The notes beneath the pieces were generated by a model. It was given only the letters and a program-made list of their open reading frames with translations, searched no databases and was not told the origin of the DNA. A DNA stretch of 64,000 bases from Chimonanthus salicifolius (lineage: Eukaryota > Streptophyta > Magnoliopsida > Laurales > Calycanthaceae): positions 28,885,043 through 28,949,042 of the forward strand of contig CM023539.1 of assembly GCA_013350335.1 (NCBI GenBank), read 5' to 3'. This document shows positions 32,616 through 46,002 of this stretch, one piece after another; the first letter of the stretch is position 1; the number at the start of each line of letters is the position of its first letter. Both the position numbers and the translations under genes were made by a program.

Positions 32616-34720
32616 CATACACTGTCATACCTACATGACGAGTTAGTATTGTTCTAATTAGACAATATTAACCATGCAATCAGACAATCCGTGAAGGTTG
32701 GTTATGCGGTCTTGGATTGAAGTCACTCTCAACGTAGAAGAGTGACTCTAAAAAAATCATGAAATGGAACTTCACACAGATGGACAAGCAAAACGGCAAT
32801 TGAATATTTAATCTGTGTCTTTTAACCTAAACTATCAGAAGATGAGAATCATACAGCATCTCTGGCAGACACGAAAACTAAAAGTGACACACAAGGACTT
32901 TTCTTTTATAACCTGTCTCTCTTTGAATGATGTATTTATCATTAGATGGACTTTCAGCAACTCTTTAGCTTTAGAGTTGAATAACAAGCGAAGATGCTGG
33001 CCAAGAAATACCATGTCCTAAGTCCACGACTCAATAATTAAATTTCACAATTTTTTTTATAAGTAAATGATGGTGATGAAGGAGTTGATCCTATCATAGT
33101 CAAGTCTACTACTACACCTAATCATTTTTTATTATACTAGCTTTCTCTGCTCAATGCTCATGCTCATATTTATATTAAAATAAATAGATAGCTGATGAGG
33201 GTATCTCAAGCTCAGTTTGAAGAATAATTGAAGATTGAAGATGAAAATATGGTTCTCCTAACATGGAATTTTTTTGATCGGGAAAAAAAATGAATATTTC
33301 ATGTATAAAATTAATAAAGTCCATTCTCAATGAATGACATGTGAGATGAATTGGGTAATGAAATTGCTCAATTAGTATCAATTGGTTGAAGAATTTATTG
33401 GTGGCCAAGAACTCAATTCCAAACTCAAAAGTTACTCAAATCGATGAAAAATTAGCCAAAGGTTTATCCAATGACCAAAATAAATTGTTTTATTCATAGT
33501 TAGCCCAATTGGAGACCAAAATCCAATGGATACGATGTCTATACAAATTTTCTTACTCACACATGCACATAGTGGTCCCAAGAAGCAACAAAGAAAGGTG
33601 AACCAAAGAGGAAATAAAACCGAAAAAGTAAGGTCACATGTTATGTTAGAGCCGCAGTTGAACCTGTATTGTCAGTTATCAATTTCGGTGTCTAAAAGTC
33701 TATGTTGAGTATCATTGTGTGCCTCTAGAAGTGTGAAGACAAGAAATGCTGAAGACTTTGATGGCAAAGAAATAGCATGGCAATGAATCACCTGAAAGGC
33801 CAACCAAGGCAAATAAAAAGACTTAATAGACTTAGATGACCCTGTACTGATCCCATGTAAGGAGTGGACTTAGAATTGGACTCATATAGGTGGATTATAT
33901 GGAGAAGATAATTCTAGGAATACGAAGTCCATAAATAAGATTTGTGAAAATGTGAAAAGTTTGCTTTCAGAGTCCTAAGTGGTGTGATTCAGACTTTTGA
34001 ATGGAACGTAGTATGAACAAACCTAGTGGACTAAGTCTCTCGTGAATTCAAAACTCTGAGTGGGTGAGATTCGGACTGCTGAATTATCGCTAAAATGCTT
34101 GCAACGCTAAACGTTATTCGAAATCTCATTGAGTTGGAAGTATTTGAAATTAGAGTTGTTGGAACGTGTGACAAGAAGTGTGAAAAACTGGATTTCACAT
34201 GTGGGAAATGTGGATTTGAAATGGTGATAGATTTGTTGGGTTGGCACAAAGTTGACTTTGTGTTGTAGCTGTTGGTTCAGATGTCTGAACGCCTTTTGAA
34301 AATTGAACATTCTAAATATTGTGAATACATTCTAAATATTGTGAATACTCATTGAGAGACTATTGAGCCAAAACTTGTGAATCATTTGATAGGTCATAAC
34401 ATTATCCATAACTTCAATCCTAACAGAAAAGAAAGAGCATGTAGGGCTCTAGTTTGATAAGTGACTTGAAAATATGTGTGTGTGAGAGATCTAGGCACAC
34501 TTGTATAGTGCTAGATCTAGAGAAACCCTTCCTCATATCCTTCATTGAGTGTTGTGATCAGTATACCATCTGCAACATGGACGTGGTGTTGTGAAGGAAA
34601 CGTTGAGCTGATTCATTGATTGGTGTGGCTGTGACTGGAGGATTGGAATTGGCATCGGGAAAGTCAGCAAGCACTTTGTGGCAGAGACTGAAGTGGAGTC
34701 TATTGAGGTAAGATTTGGGT
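32616..34720. other. Unassigned sequence
   Basis: Contains the partial SINE-like copy at 32690-32756, and a 20-bp direct duplication near 34309-34350 (ATTCTAAATATTGTGAATAC twice). Short ORFs up to 77 codons show no recognisable motif and their composition is not coding-like. No gene supported. Confidence 0.4.
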
Positions 34721-34845
34721 AGAGTCTTATGTTGAATCGCGTAGAGTATTGTGTTGAATCGGGTAGAGTCTTGAGTTGAATCGGGTAGAGTTTGTTTTTC
34801 TAAGACTCAAACAGAGTCTTGTATTGACTTGGGTAGAGTCAAGGT
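34721..34845 (+). repeat. 27-bp minisatellite (GGGTAGAGTCTTG...TGAATC)
   Basis: Four to five units built on 'gggtagagtcttgtgttgaa' plus 'tcg', at about 34726, 34752, 34779 and 34806, then a degenerate part with 'cttgggtagagtc'. It lies in otherwise unassigned sequence. Confidence 0.7.
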
Positions 34846-36010
34846 GAGTGAGCAACTCAAGTGAGTTGTTTGTTGAGGACTTGGTGTGTATTAAGTTTGT
34901 AGACCCAGGTGGATCGGCAGATTATTAGTGGAGTTAGTCAGATATCCCACAGTTGGGAGAGTCTGCAAGTGGATGTAGGTCGTTTGGACTGAACGACTAT
35001 AAATTTTGTGTTGTGATGATTGTGATTGTGTAGTTTGCTTGTTTAATTTATCTATTGCGTAATCATCATCTCTAATTAAATATTGCATGCTTGAAATATA
35101 ACTTGTAAAGCCATTGTGGATGCAAAGTTGATCAATAGATAAAAATCAGATTTAAGACATGGTTCAGTTAGTGTTTTGAACAAATTTGGTTCAAACTTCC
35201 TAATATAGGAAGTGTGAATATTCAGGATCAGTTCATAGTTTCGAACATATTTTTTTAGACTTCCAAATTGATGTTGAATTGAATATTCATAAGTCTAAGA
35301 TTAGATATTCATCTTGATATCCAGAAACGTTCTTGTAAAGGATTAGAATTATAAATCTTCTGGGTTTATCAAGTGATCAACTAAAAATCAATATCATTGT
35401 ATATATTAATTTATATCTTAATTTGCTCAAGAGTTTTAGTATTTGTGCAATAATCACAATGTTGGATATTGATTATTGCTTTGTTAAAACTTTGATTTGA
35501 TAGTGATAAATTGCATCCACATATTGACGCCAATCTTATATGTTAAAAGTGAAAGTTCGTGTTAGAGCAAAGTCTGGTCCCGGGGGGGTGGGGTTGGAGG
35601 GAATAGGTGAATAAGACCAATTTTGAGAAACGCAAAATATTTAAGTTCTAAAATATTTTTCCCCAATTTTACTTAGTCTTATTCCAAAGTGCTCAAAATT
35701 AATATGTCTAATTAATTCTCAATTAGACATAAGTAAATGCTAAGCACAATTAATTAAATCAAGATTAAGAGATCATATTCAATTAAGAGCCAAAATGAAA
35801 TCTACTCATGCATGCACCATCAAGAACAACAATCACACATTTCACAAGTTGATTCTTTACGTGGTTCATCAACTTTGTCTACATCCACACCTCATGTAAC
35901 TACTTGAGGATTCTACTATTCTCCTTTAGGTGGAGACAAAACCTAGTATAACAATCTCCTTTGTGGTGGAGACCAAAACCCTATACGATCACCGTTCAAG
36001 GTGGTGACCA
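34846..36010. other. Unassigned, probably repeat-derived sequence
   Basis: No ORF with a domain. 35575-36010 has phrases common in plant LTR repeats ('tttacgtggttcatcaactt', then 'ctacatccacacctcatgta', and repeated 'tggtggagaccaaaa' / 'aggtggagacaaaa'), which I take as remains of an old retrotransposon. It ends where a T2 LTR begins at 36011. Confidence 0.35.
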
Positions 36011-37286
36011 TATAATACCCCGACCCTAATTAGTAATTCATGGTGTGATTATAAGTAATTAATTGTGGATTGTGATCTGTTAATCATGAATATTATGGAG
36101 TGGGCTTTCTAACAAGTCCAAGTTTGTCTTGATTCGGGTTTAGAAGCTCATTGATCCGACTCTCTAAAGTGCCAATGGTAAAACTGTAAATATCCAAACT
36201 TTCTCCAACTGACTCTAAACCTATTTCGCTCTGGAAAACCACTCCATATTTTTAAATCTCAAATCTAATGGGCTGTTCCGTTCGTTCTACTTACACAGAT
36301 TTTGACTCCCATATATTACCCACTATATAAAGCTCTAATTTAACAATGAATACAAAGTCAAAAAAATATACGGAGGTATTCAATACTCAATCGGTGATAT
36401 AACCAACCTTTTCATGTTTTCATATTTCCAAAAAATAAAGTGTAAGACACTCAATTTACATTATTGAATATAGATCGTCGTTTTAACATAAACCACTTTC
36501 TCACTCGGATGGAGTGGCTTTTGACCTCAAAACTCCTTTGAAATTTAGAATGTTTTTATAAGAAGAATTTACCTGACATATTTGCGGAGTTAGATTTTCC
36601 CTAAAACATACTTCAAATCTAGGAAAGCTTGACAAAAATGTGTTTTTTGACTAAATCATCAGGTTTTTGACGTGTATTTCTCTCCAAATTTTGATAACTT
36701 TATCAGTGTTTGTCACCTAGCCTATCGGATCGATTAAGTCAGTTTAGTGGGACCCTCATAGTACCCAACCTGTGAAGTGGGTTAAAAGTAAAAGTTAAAA
36801 ATAATAAGAATAAAAAATAAGTAGGTGAATGAGTCACCCAAGCTGTACAATAGCTTGGACGATGTGTGTTGATGGGAAATTCATCCCTTTGCATATAAAT
36901 GCAAGCAGATGTGAGGAAAGAAATGAAAAAAAAAAGAAACACTCAAAGTCTTCCTCTCATTCCATTGCTTTCTTTCCCTTTCCCTTTTTGTTTTTTATTT
37001 TATTTTCTTCATCCTTCCATCCGTTCCTGCAACTGCAACCTTCAGGTTTTCCCGTATTTCCATCGGGTTTTTAAAACGACACCAAAACTCAACGGAATTT
37101 CGTGTGCAAGGTTTTAACTCTCCATTTTTCAATTTTATTTACTCTGGGACAAGTTAGAAGTGAAAAGAGGGACTAATGGCTCTAAAAATAATTTTTTAGA
37201 AATGTAGGGAAAAATAGGCATTTTCTTAATTTTGAGTTTCACCTCTAAAATCTGTTTTGTTTCGCGTAAAAAATGTGATTTCTTTC
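36011..37286 (+). repeat. T2 LTR, 5' part only
   Basis: Starts TATAATACCCCGACCC, and its first part aligns with the T2 LTR at 21542 ('ctgttaatcatgaatatta' at 36077 and 21606, then 'aagtcca' and 'atgagctt/gctcattgatccga'). A TATA sequence GCATATAAATGC at 36889 sits at the same depth as in the other T2 copies, followed by a CT-rich leader (36950-37020) and AAGGTTTTAAC near 37108, a possible donor. It stops at about 37286 where R-family integrase starts, so 2 kb or more of the LTR is missing. Confidence 0.7.
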
Positions 37287-38399
37287 TCTTAAGCTAAAAT
37301 GGCCCATTTCCTTCCGTGTTTTAAAACCTCTGATGCTTCTAATATTTCCAAGATATTTTTCGGAGAAATAGTGAGACTCCATGGGTTACCAAAGACTATT
37401 GTATCAGATAGGGATGTCATGTTCATGAGTACTAGGTTACAGTTTTCGTCTTTGTATCATCCTCAGACTGATGGTCAAACTGAGGCAGTTAATCGTAGCC
37501 TAGGAAGTCTGTTGCATTGTGAGGTTGGAGAGCATATGCGAACTGTGATGTTGTTCTACTGATTGCTGAGTTCACGTATAATAGTTTGGTCAATAGATCT
37601 ATATGTATGAGTCCTTTTGAAGTCATGCATGGTTATAAGCCTGAGAAGCCTATAGATATCATTCCCATGTCTATGTCACATAGGCCATCTAAGTTCGCAT
37701 CATCATTTGCACATCGTGTACATGAATTGCATGCTGAAATTAGAAAAGGAATTAATACGAGCAATGAAGTGTATAAATCTAATGCAGATACTCATCGTAG
37801 ATTCAAACAGTTTAATGTGGGTGATTATGTGATGATCTACATAAGACCTAACCTGGTTCCCTCAACGAACTGTGAAAAAGTTATATGCTCGTAGTGCAGG
37901 GCCTTTCAAAATCTTGAGGCGAGTTGGATTCAATGCATACATTGTAGACCTTCCATTTAATATGGGTATTAGTCCTACTTTCAATGTGGAAGATTTAGCC
38001 CCTTTCCAAAGCCCGACAGCTACACCTGTAAGCTCATCATCACATCATTCTCTTAACCATTGTAATGGTCTATCTGACCCACTTCATGACCCATGGCATA
38101 CACCTACCTAGCATTCACAACCTTTACATACTTTACCTTCATTACCACCTAAGAGAGATGAGATAGAATCTATTCTGGATGAGGAAGTGGCTTCTGCACA
38201 TGCCGGAGGCTATCAGAAGTATCTTGTGAAGTGGAAGGACAGACCGATTACGAATGCCACATGATTGACAGAAAGTGAGCTAAAGCGACATGATCAAGAC
38301 CTTCTAGAGAGATATCAGAGTTTTGTTTCGTCCGAGGTGCCTTCTTCTACAGTAAAAGATGACGGTGATGACAGAGCAGGTTTCCGAGTCTATCAGTGA
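37287..38399 (+). pseudogene. R-family integrase core, C-terminus and chromodomain
   Basis: Begins exactly at the KMAHFLPC segment of the integrase core, then LHGLPKTIVSDRDVMF near 37377-37425 with the second catalytic Asp, and YHPQTDGQTEAVNRS near 37455-37500 with the catalytic Glu. A block of about ten residues before LQFSS is lost. After a frameshift at about 37560: SPFEVMHGYKPEKPID, then VHELHAEIRKGINTSNEVYK, VGDYVMI, and in another frame LYARSAGPFKILRRVGFNAYIVDLP near 37880-37955. The chromodomain reads DEEVASAHAGGYQKYLVKWKD near 38178-38240, with TGA in place of the core Trp (NAT*LTE) near 38264. Dead. The start lacks the HHCC finger, which is found instead at 47503-47732. Confidence 0.88.
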
Positions 38400-38587
38400 C
38401 GTCGGAAGAAAGCCGCTCCAGCTCTATCATTTTGTCTCGACGAAGATCCACTTGGTTGACATTGAAGACCTCACGTGTGTGTGTTTTGCACTATGAAGAC
38501 CCTACAGTGGGCAGACGCGTGCGTGAGAAGATTTGTGTCTTCTCATCTGTTTGAACTCGAGGTCGAGTTTTTCTCAGATGGGGGGAT
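38400..38587 (+). other. R-family 3' untranslated segment and polypurine tract
   Basis: Parallels 13739-13959, including 'gaagacctcacgtgtgtgtg', 'gggcagacgcgtgcgtgaga' and 'ttgaactcgaggtcgagttt'. It ends in CAGATGGGGGGAT, the plus-strand primer, immediately before the LTR. Confidence 0.8.
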
Positions 38588-39812
38588 TGATGCGGTGCAT
38601 CCATTAATTACAAGTTGCTGTGTTTTTTTTTTTTTTCCTTTTTTCTTTATTTTATTTCAAGTTGCTATTTTTATTTTAAGTGAGGGTATTCTTGTAATTT
38701 CTGTTTTATTTTATTTTAGTACGTGAAGTCTTTATATAAGCATTGTAGCCCTTTTGAGGCAGAGGCGTTGATGAAATAAGAATTTTGAGATTTTGCAAAT
38801 TCCTTCGCCTGAGAAGCTTGGTTTTCTGGCGAGAAGCTATGGTTCTTCTTCTCCAGGTACTTTACCTCTCCTTTTCTCTTCTTATCTCTTCTCTTTTGAT
38901 TTTTTTTTGTTACCCAAACCAATTCTACCATCTGTCGTTACCCATCAACCCATCCCTTTTCATTCTGTAACATCAAATCTAGCCCCTATTGTTTTTGCTA
39001 GCCCTTTTTTTCCCCTTATACTGTTTCGCCCAGCCCTAATCTCTCTTATACAGCTTTCCTATTGCTGTCCGAACCCTCCTAGACCTCTTCCTTAGCCTTC
39101 GACCCTATCATTCAAATTGTTATCCCAAGGCCTTTTAACCCCCCTAGAACTGGTTTAGACCAAAAACTCCCACCTATTGTTTTTGTTTTCCCATCCTAAC
39201 CCCATCTGGATTTTCGCCCATCCCCAAACTCCCTATTGCAACCTTCGTTTCGTCTTCCCAAAGACTATAGTCACCGTAAGCCTATTTTGGACCCTTCTTA
39301 AGCCTTTAACCTTCTCAAACAACCCCTTTTTGTAATCCTAAACCCCTTTGGACCTTCTATTTTTACCAAGAAGTCACACAACCCTCAACCTTAGCCTCTA
39401 CACTTGTCATTAGCTCATTCAGACCTTTTTTTGCTCAACCAAACAGCCATACAGTCCCTTGTTACTGCTTCCACACCTTTCTTAAGCCATACACTGCTGT
39501 CCCATTCTACTTTGAAGCTAATAACCATATTTAATCCCCATTTGATGTGGATTCTATATGTTTGTGTGATTTGCTAATCCTCTTGGTTTAGAGGGCCTTC
39601 TGTTTCTTGAGCTATAACTTGATTTGGGTAAAAATAATTGCTTACATTGAATTCCCAGAATTGCATGGATGTTTGTGGTAGATTTTATTATTTGAATTAC
39701 CATTATTAATTTTAATTTTAATTTCAGCATCATATTTTGCTTACATTGGTTTCTTATTATATCTTAATTGCATTTAGGCATTTAGGGTACCTCTTTGTCT
39801 TGTCCTACGTCA
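38588..39812 (+). repeat. R-family LTR, 1225 bp, shared between two internal regions
   Basis: Starts TGATGCGGTGCATC and ends GTCCTACGTCA; ends match the LTR at 13960-14831. On its left is the 3' end of an element (chromodomain, polypurine tract); on its right is the 5' end of one (primer-binding site, leader, gag). One LTR therefore serves as 3' LTR and 5' LTR at once, the signature of tandem elements or a one-LTR circle. It includes a pyrimidine-rich leader segment and Pro-codon-like CCT runs (38930-39300) that are not coding. Confidence 0.85.
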
Positions 39813-39815
39813 AAT

Positions 39816-40031
39816 TTGGTATCAGTAGCAAGGTTGGGTTATTTCCTTAAACACCCATGGTCTTAGGTTGCATCCTATTTTTTTTTTAAATAAAGAAAAT
39901 TGCATTTTTATTGTTGAAAAAAAAATAAAAAAATTTGTCATTCATTACATATAGACTTAGGTCATAGCATATAGTCAAAATTCATCATTATGTTAGTGAG
40001 TCTAGAGGAATACTAGTGCGTGTACTAGTGC
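39816..40031 (+). promoter_or_regulatory. Primer-binding site and leader of R element, copy C
   Basis: TTGGTATCAG at 39816-39825 follows the LTR end by three bases and fits initiator Met-tRNA, though the following bases (TAGCAAGG) have drifted from GAGCC. The leader has 'ggtcttaggttgcatc' and 'acatatagacttaggtcata', which match the leaders at 11930-12075 and 47755-47925. Confidence 0.85.
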
Positions 40032-41127
40032 ATGACCAATAAAAGTGGAGTTACCTATCAGAAAGAGTCTGAACCATCCAGTAAAATGTCAGGAGATCAA
40101 CCCCCAAATTGGTTTACTCAGGCCTTTGCCCAATTAGATGCCCTACTTACTGACCTTCAGAGAGGCCAAGATACCTTAGGTACTGACATGATCAACTTGA
40201 GAACCTGGATTAAAGCCCTTGAAACCCTTAGGAATGAGAAGAATGGGTCAATTCATGAGGATAATGGGAATTTTAAGAATAGAGACCACAGAGGCTGTGG
40301 ATTTGGTCGCGGTAGATTCAAACAACCATACATGCATCAGGAACCCATCAACCATGATGAATGTGTTTTGAAGAACGTTCAAGTAGAAGCCCCTGAATGT
40401 AATGGGCGAATAGACCCTAAGGTTTTCTCAGATTGGTTGTCGGACATGGATCACTACTTTGAGTGGCTTGGTATGTCGGAAGCTCGTAGGGTCCGTTTTT
40501 CCAAAATGAAGTTGGTGGGACAAGCTCAGATTTTCTGGACCACAGTGGAATAGAAACTTCGGAGGCAAGGAGTTGAACCCCTCAATCTGAATTGGGATGA
40601 GATGAAAAAACATTTGAAGGAAAAATATATCCATCTCAGATACAAGCAAAAACTCATTGACCAATGGAACTGTCTACATCAGGGTAATCGGACCATAGAT
40701 GAGTACATTGAGAAGTTTGATGAGTTCTTTATGAGATGCGAGTTGGATGAGGACGGCATCCAAACCTTTTCTAGGTTTAGACTAGGTCTTCGTCCTGAGT
40801 TCCAGCATGAGCTTATCTTACATGGGGTGGAAACATTGGAGGAAACTTACCAAATAGTCAAAGGTTTAGAAGGTTACTTCAAGCCGAATCCTCCAAAGTA
40901 ATTTGACTCTCGGGGTGCCAATTCTAAGCCTAATCCGTAAGGATCTCGGCGGAATACGGTTAGTCAACCCAGACAAGCCACTAGTGCTCCATCCAAGAAC
41001 AAGGATTTAAGTTTTAAGGGAGCTTCTGGTGCTAGCTCTTCCAGGAATGGTCCTCAGTGTTATTACTGTTAGGGATATGGGCATTTTGCTCGTGAATATC
41101 ACACTAAGACCAAGAACCAGGAAAGAC
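40032..41127 (+). pseudogene. R-family gag, copy C
   Basis: Starts MTNKSGVTYQKESEPSSKM (ATG 40032). A basic Gly-rich stretch GCGFGRGRFKQP lies near 40300, and the capsid core APECNGRIDPKVFSDWLSDMDHYFEW at 40388-40465 and WDEMKKHLKEKYIHLRYKQKLIDQW at 40594-40670. There is a TAG at 40551 and a TAA at 40899. The CCHC knuckle near 41058-41100 reads CYYC*GYGHFAREY: a stop and a Cys-to-Tyr change break it. Gag would form the particle shell. Confidence 0.9.
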
Positions 41128-41640
41128 CCCTTTTGATGGGAGAGCCACCCATTGAAGAGACTGCCAATGTAGATGGCATAGAAACTCAATTTCAGGGAGA
41201 ATATCGTTTGAGTGATGAGGAACTTGATGTGGAGATCGATGTAGACTTTCTTACAGTGGTTAGATGTGCCTTTACTCGATACCAACCCTTAGAAGATTGG
41301 AAGCATACAACCATTTTCTACACTTACATCAAGTGCGGTGGGAAATCCTGCAAACTGATTGTGGATAGTGGAAGTTGTGCAAATGTTGTATCCACCAGCG
41401 TGAATGCTTGATTGGGATTTGAAGCCTGAGCCTCATCCTAATCCACATAAGGTTGCGTGGGTCAATGACACTTCAATTTTCGTCAGTCAACGGTGCCCCG
41501 TGCCCATTCAAATCCTCATATATCAGGACACTGTGTGGTGTGATGTGATCCCTATGGGCGTAGAACACATTATTCTAGGTCGTCCTTTGTTGCTTGACCA
41601 TGATGGGACACTGCTCGGCCAAGCGAACACATGTAGCTTT
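41128..41640 (+). pseudogene. R-family aspartic protease region, copy C
   Basis: An acidic linker LSDEELDVEIDVDFLTVVRCAF (41208-41275) leads to the protease active site CKLIVDSGSCANVVS near 41350-41395 (DSG intact). A frameshift near 41410 follows. The second half QILIYQDTVWCDVIPMGVEHIILGRPLL near 41509-41590 contains the conserved LGRP. The linker matches that in the gag-only derivative at 13150-13270, which shows where the deletion there begins. Confidence 0.85.
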
Positions 41641-43309
41641 GAGCATAATGGTAGGAAGATCAAACTCCTCCCTTTACAACCTAAGCCCCCTCACTCAAAA
41701 CAGGATGACATAAAGAGGGACGAACCGAGGGCTCCATCAAAGGCCCAGTCCAAGTCTCTGCATATCATTGCTGCTAAAGAATTTGAAAAAGAAACTAGTG
41801 AAACTTCGATTGTGTTTGCCCTAGTGTCAAGAGAAACCTCCTCTGGGGTTAGTACTGAGTTGCCAAAGGTTGTAGTTCCGGTCTTTAAGGAATTTCAAGA
41901 TGTATTCCCATCTGATGTGCGAATGAACTGCCTCCCATGAGGGACATACAACATGCCATTGATCTTGCTGCTGGGGTGACTTTGACAAGTCTGTCTCATT
42001 ATAGGATGAACCTCAAAGAGCATGAAGAGTTGAAGCGTCAAGTGGATGAGCTCCTATAAAAGGGATTCATCAGGGGGAGTTTAAGTCCGTGCCCTTTGCT
42101 AGCCCTCCTGACACCAAAGAAAGGCAGAACCTGGCGCATGTGTATAGCTAGCAAGGCTATTAATAAGATCACTGTCAAGTATAGGTTTCCAATCTCACGT
42201 CTCGATGACATGCTTGACATGATGGCCCGTGCTACTATCTTTTCTAAAATTGACCTCAAGAGTGGATATCATCAAATTCGCATTAGACTAGGAGATGAAT
42301 GGAACACAACATTCAAGACGAAAGATGGTCTGTACGAGTGGATGGTTATGCCTTTTGATTTGACCAACGCTCACAGTACATTTACGCGGGTGATGACTCA
42401 AGTGTTGATACCCTTTATATGTAAGTTTTTAGTAGTATATTTTGATGACATTCTTATCTATAATACCTCATAGGAACAACACTTGCAGCATCTGATGTTA
42501 GTTTGTGAGGTCCTTCGGACTGAAAAGTTATACGCAAACCTAAATAAGTGCACATTCATGTCTGATAGGGTTATCTTCTTAGGGTTTGTAGTTTCATCTG
42601 AAAGTATGTCAGTGGATCTCGAAAAGATCAAGGCCATAGTAAGTTGGCCTGAACCACGGAATATACATGAGGTCCGAAGCTTTCACGGCTTAGCTACCTT
42701 CTATAAGTGGTTTATCCAAGGGTTTAGTTACATCATGGCTCCCATCATGGATTGCATTAAGAAAGGGAGTTCCAATGGACTAAAGCAACCTAAAGAGCTT
42801 TCCAGGAGATTAGGACTTGTATGGTCGAAACTCCTATCATGCAGCTACCAGACTTTTCCAAAGTCTTTGAAGTCGAGTGTGATGCGTCTGGTGTTGGTAT
42901 AGGTGGAGTCCTAAGTTAGGAAGGGCATTCTGCCGCTTACTTTAGTGAGAAGTTGAATGAAGCCAAACAACAATATTCTACCTATGACAAAGAGTTTTAT
43001 GCGGTTGTGCAACCACTTCGTTATTGGAGACATTACCTTTTTGCTGTACGAATTCGTTTTGTTCTTACCATGAGGCCTTGAGATACCTCAATTCCTAGAA
43101 GAAGTTAAATTCAAGATATGCCAAGTGGGTTCTACTTCTTTAGGAATATACTTTTGTATTGAAGCACAAGGCCGGGGTTGAGAACAAGCCATCCGATGCA
43201 TTGAGTTGTAGGATTTCACTAATACACTTCATGAGTGTAGAGGTGATCGGGTTTAAGCAATTGAAGGATGAATATCCCACATGCCCGGATTTTGGTGAGT
43301 TGTATGCTT
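41641..43309 (+). pseudogene. R-family RT and RNase H, copy C, cut by a solo LTR
   Basis: FKEFQDVFPSD near 41886, YRMNLKEHEELKRQVDELL near 42000-42058, [22 protein letters not shown] near 42102-42170, [25 protein letters not shown] near 42240-42315, VMPFDLTNA near 42347, catalytic VYFDDILIY near 42436-42460, FLGFVVSSE near 42577. RNase H in another frame: [29 protein letters not shown] near 42870-42960 and [16 protein letters not shown] near 42994-43042. Stops include TAA at 42056 and TAG at 42471. Sequence stops at 43309 (TGCTT) and resumes at 47503, where the same five bases recur. Confidence 0.92.
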
Positions 43310-45047
43310 TGTAATAGCCCGGAAAATTTTAAATCAATATATATGTAGATATTATTTATTTTAATGATGAAAATTGGGAAATTTGATGGAGTAGATGGTA
43401 AATGGATCAAAATATGGGTAAAGGCCCAAGTATGGCCCAATGAACCATGGATTGGACTTAAAATCATTTAAATGGTCAAGGATGGTCAAATTGGGCCCAA
43501 TACCCATTTGGGACCCAATGGGTCAAGATAATGTAAGCTCTAAAGGTAAATGGGTAAAGGTGAATGTATTGGGCCATGGGCCCAATGGTAATCCAAGTAG
43601 TTGAAGTGGATCTAATTAAATTTAAAACATCTAAGTTGGTGATGGAGTGATCAAGGTGACATGGCCGAATGGGACCCACCTCCACCTCACCAAATGAGGT
43701 GGCGTGTAGACCAAGGATTGGTGGGGCCGACCACCATGGTTAAATTGGTCAACCATGGGTGGATACATAGAGGGAATTTAAGAAAAAGAAATTAGGTTAA
43801 GTGTGAATTAATTAACCCAAGTTAATTATCTAATTAATTAAATAATTAAACTATTCAAAAAGTGGGTCAAATGGTCAAATGGAAGACCCAAACAATCTTA
43901 TCTCCAAAGCTCAAAAACATTGGGCTTGTTGGTGGTTTATTCCAACCACCACCATTAAAGCATAAAAAAAATCCCATGTTGGTTGGTGGAAGACTTAATG
44001 GTGGAGTGTAAGTTACACAACCACATGAAATGAATCTTATCTCATTTCTCCATCTCTTTCCATTACACTCTCTTTCACTCTCTTTCTCTTTTGCTCTCCC
44101 TCTCATTGCCGATCCATGCTCTAAGGAAAAAGAAGGAGAAAAACTTAGAGAAGAGGAAGAAGAACCCAAGTGTTGGCCGACCACCTCAAGACCAAAGCTT
44201 GAGATAATTTTTGCCATCCCCCCCTCTCCTCTCTCTCTCTCTCAAATCTACTCCATCTTAGCCAACCCAAGCATTGGAGTTTTTCATTGGGTCAAACACA
44301 CCTTAGCCGACCAACAAAGGAGAAGAAGAAGAAAAGAGGCCAAGGAATCCAAAGGGAGCAAAGAAAATCGGAAGACCCGTCGGATTGTAAGTATTTCTAA
44401 AACAAGAGATTAGTTTTTTTTTTTTAAGGTTTAAAAATGGGTCCATTTCTTGGATTGGTTGGTGGCCAAATTGTCATGGGCCTTGGATCTCAAATCCATC
44501 CAATGAAAGGAGGAAGAATGGGCAAACCCTAATGGGTAAATTAGGTCAAAAAAAGAAAATGAAGGATGCATTAAGGATTTTATGTATTCAAATTTATTTA
44601 AGCATGGATGTGTGTGATTTTTAGAAGGAATCATGGTGAGTAATTAAGTAAATTTAAATGGGGTTTTTAAGATCAAAACCATGGTAGGTGATTGAATGAT
44701 TTTAATGAGGTTATAAAGAATGGAAGACATGGAGGATGAATTATGATTTTAAGGTGTTAATGACTAAATGTAGTGATTTTTATAAGAATTTTAAATGAGG
44801 AAATTCATGAAGATGTAAATGGGTTTATGGCCTTAAAAGGCATGAATGAATGATGGACCATGAACTTATGGTGATGGTGTTAGAATTTTAATGGGTTTAG
44901 AGAATGGAGGCTATGTTAAGTGATTAATGATTTTTAAAGTTTTAAATGAATGAATGTAGTGATTTTAAATGAGGAAATTCATGGGAGATGTGAATGATGT
45001 TTATGGCCTCAAAAGGCATGAATGGATAATGGACCATGAACCATGGG

Positions 45048-46002
45048 TTCGGCCATGGTGTATGGCCGAACCCTATGGTGAAGTAATGGTGGTTTTAGAT
45101 GGGTTTAAAAAGGATGGAAAATATGGTGTAATGTGTTAATGAATTGGATGCTTAAAAGGGTTAAATGTTTGTAATTTTTTTAAGGGATCTTAGTGAAGAC
45201 AATCATGGAAGGTGGTTAAGTGATTTCAATGGGGTTTTGAAAGAATGGGAACCATGGAAGGGGTTAATGATTTTGAAGGTTTTGAATGAAAGAATAATAG
45301 TAATTTTTAAAGGGGTTTTTAAATGAGGGAATCCATGGATGAAGGTTAATGTTTTTTTTTTATGGTCGTAAATGTCACCAATGAATGATGAATCATGAGC
45401 CATGGGTTCGGCCATGGTGTATGGCTGAACCCATGACCCATTTTTATGAGCCACTTGATGGGCTAAGTATGGGGTTATGTATGTGTTTAAATGAATGGAG
45501 ATTAGGTTAATTAAATGGCTGATTTCTAATGTTGTTATGTCATGGTTAATGAGACATCAATAGGACCCATGTTGTAAATCAATTGATGGACTAAGATTGA
45601 GGTATATGCATATGGATTAATTAATGGGGATTAGATTAAGTAAATGGCTGTTTTTAATAATTTTATGTCATGGTTGATGGGTCATGAATGGATCCAAGAT
45701 TATGGATCAATTATGGGCCTAAGAATGGAGAAATATAATGAGAACTTAACCATGGAGGAAGAGTGGCAAAATCGTAAATAATGGCCAAATTCAAGAACCA
45801 TGGGTTCGGCCATGATACATGGCCGAACCCCATGGGAGATTCATCATGGACTTAGGTGTTTTAAGGATGACCTTATATATGGCTAAATAAAGCCTATGGT
45901 GGCTGGTTTTTAGACTCATGTGATTAGGATAATGAATGGATTAAGATGGGACCCACAAACCTAATTAGTAGGGTTCGGCCATGGTGTATGGCCGAACCCC
46001 AC
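45048..46002 (+). repeat. TTCGGCC hairpins in the 43310 LTR
   Basis: Four copies at about 45048 (perfect stem), 45405 (GGCTGAA), 45804 (loop gatac) and 45977 (perfect). This LTR has fewer copies than its relatives, so copy number varies between otherwise alignable LTRs. Confidence 0.9.

Noticed and set aside
32815..34310. Small ORFs as exons of a host gene
   Set aside because: Short, overlapping on both strands, no recognisable protein family, and no consistent splice pattern that I could follow by eye.
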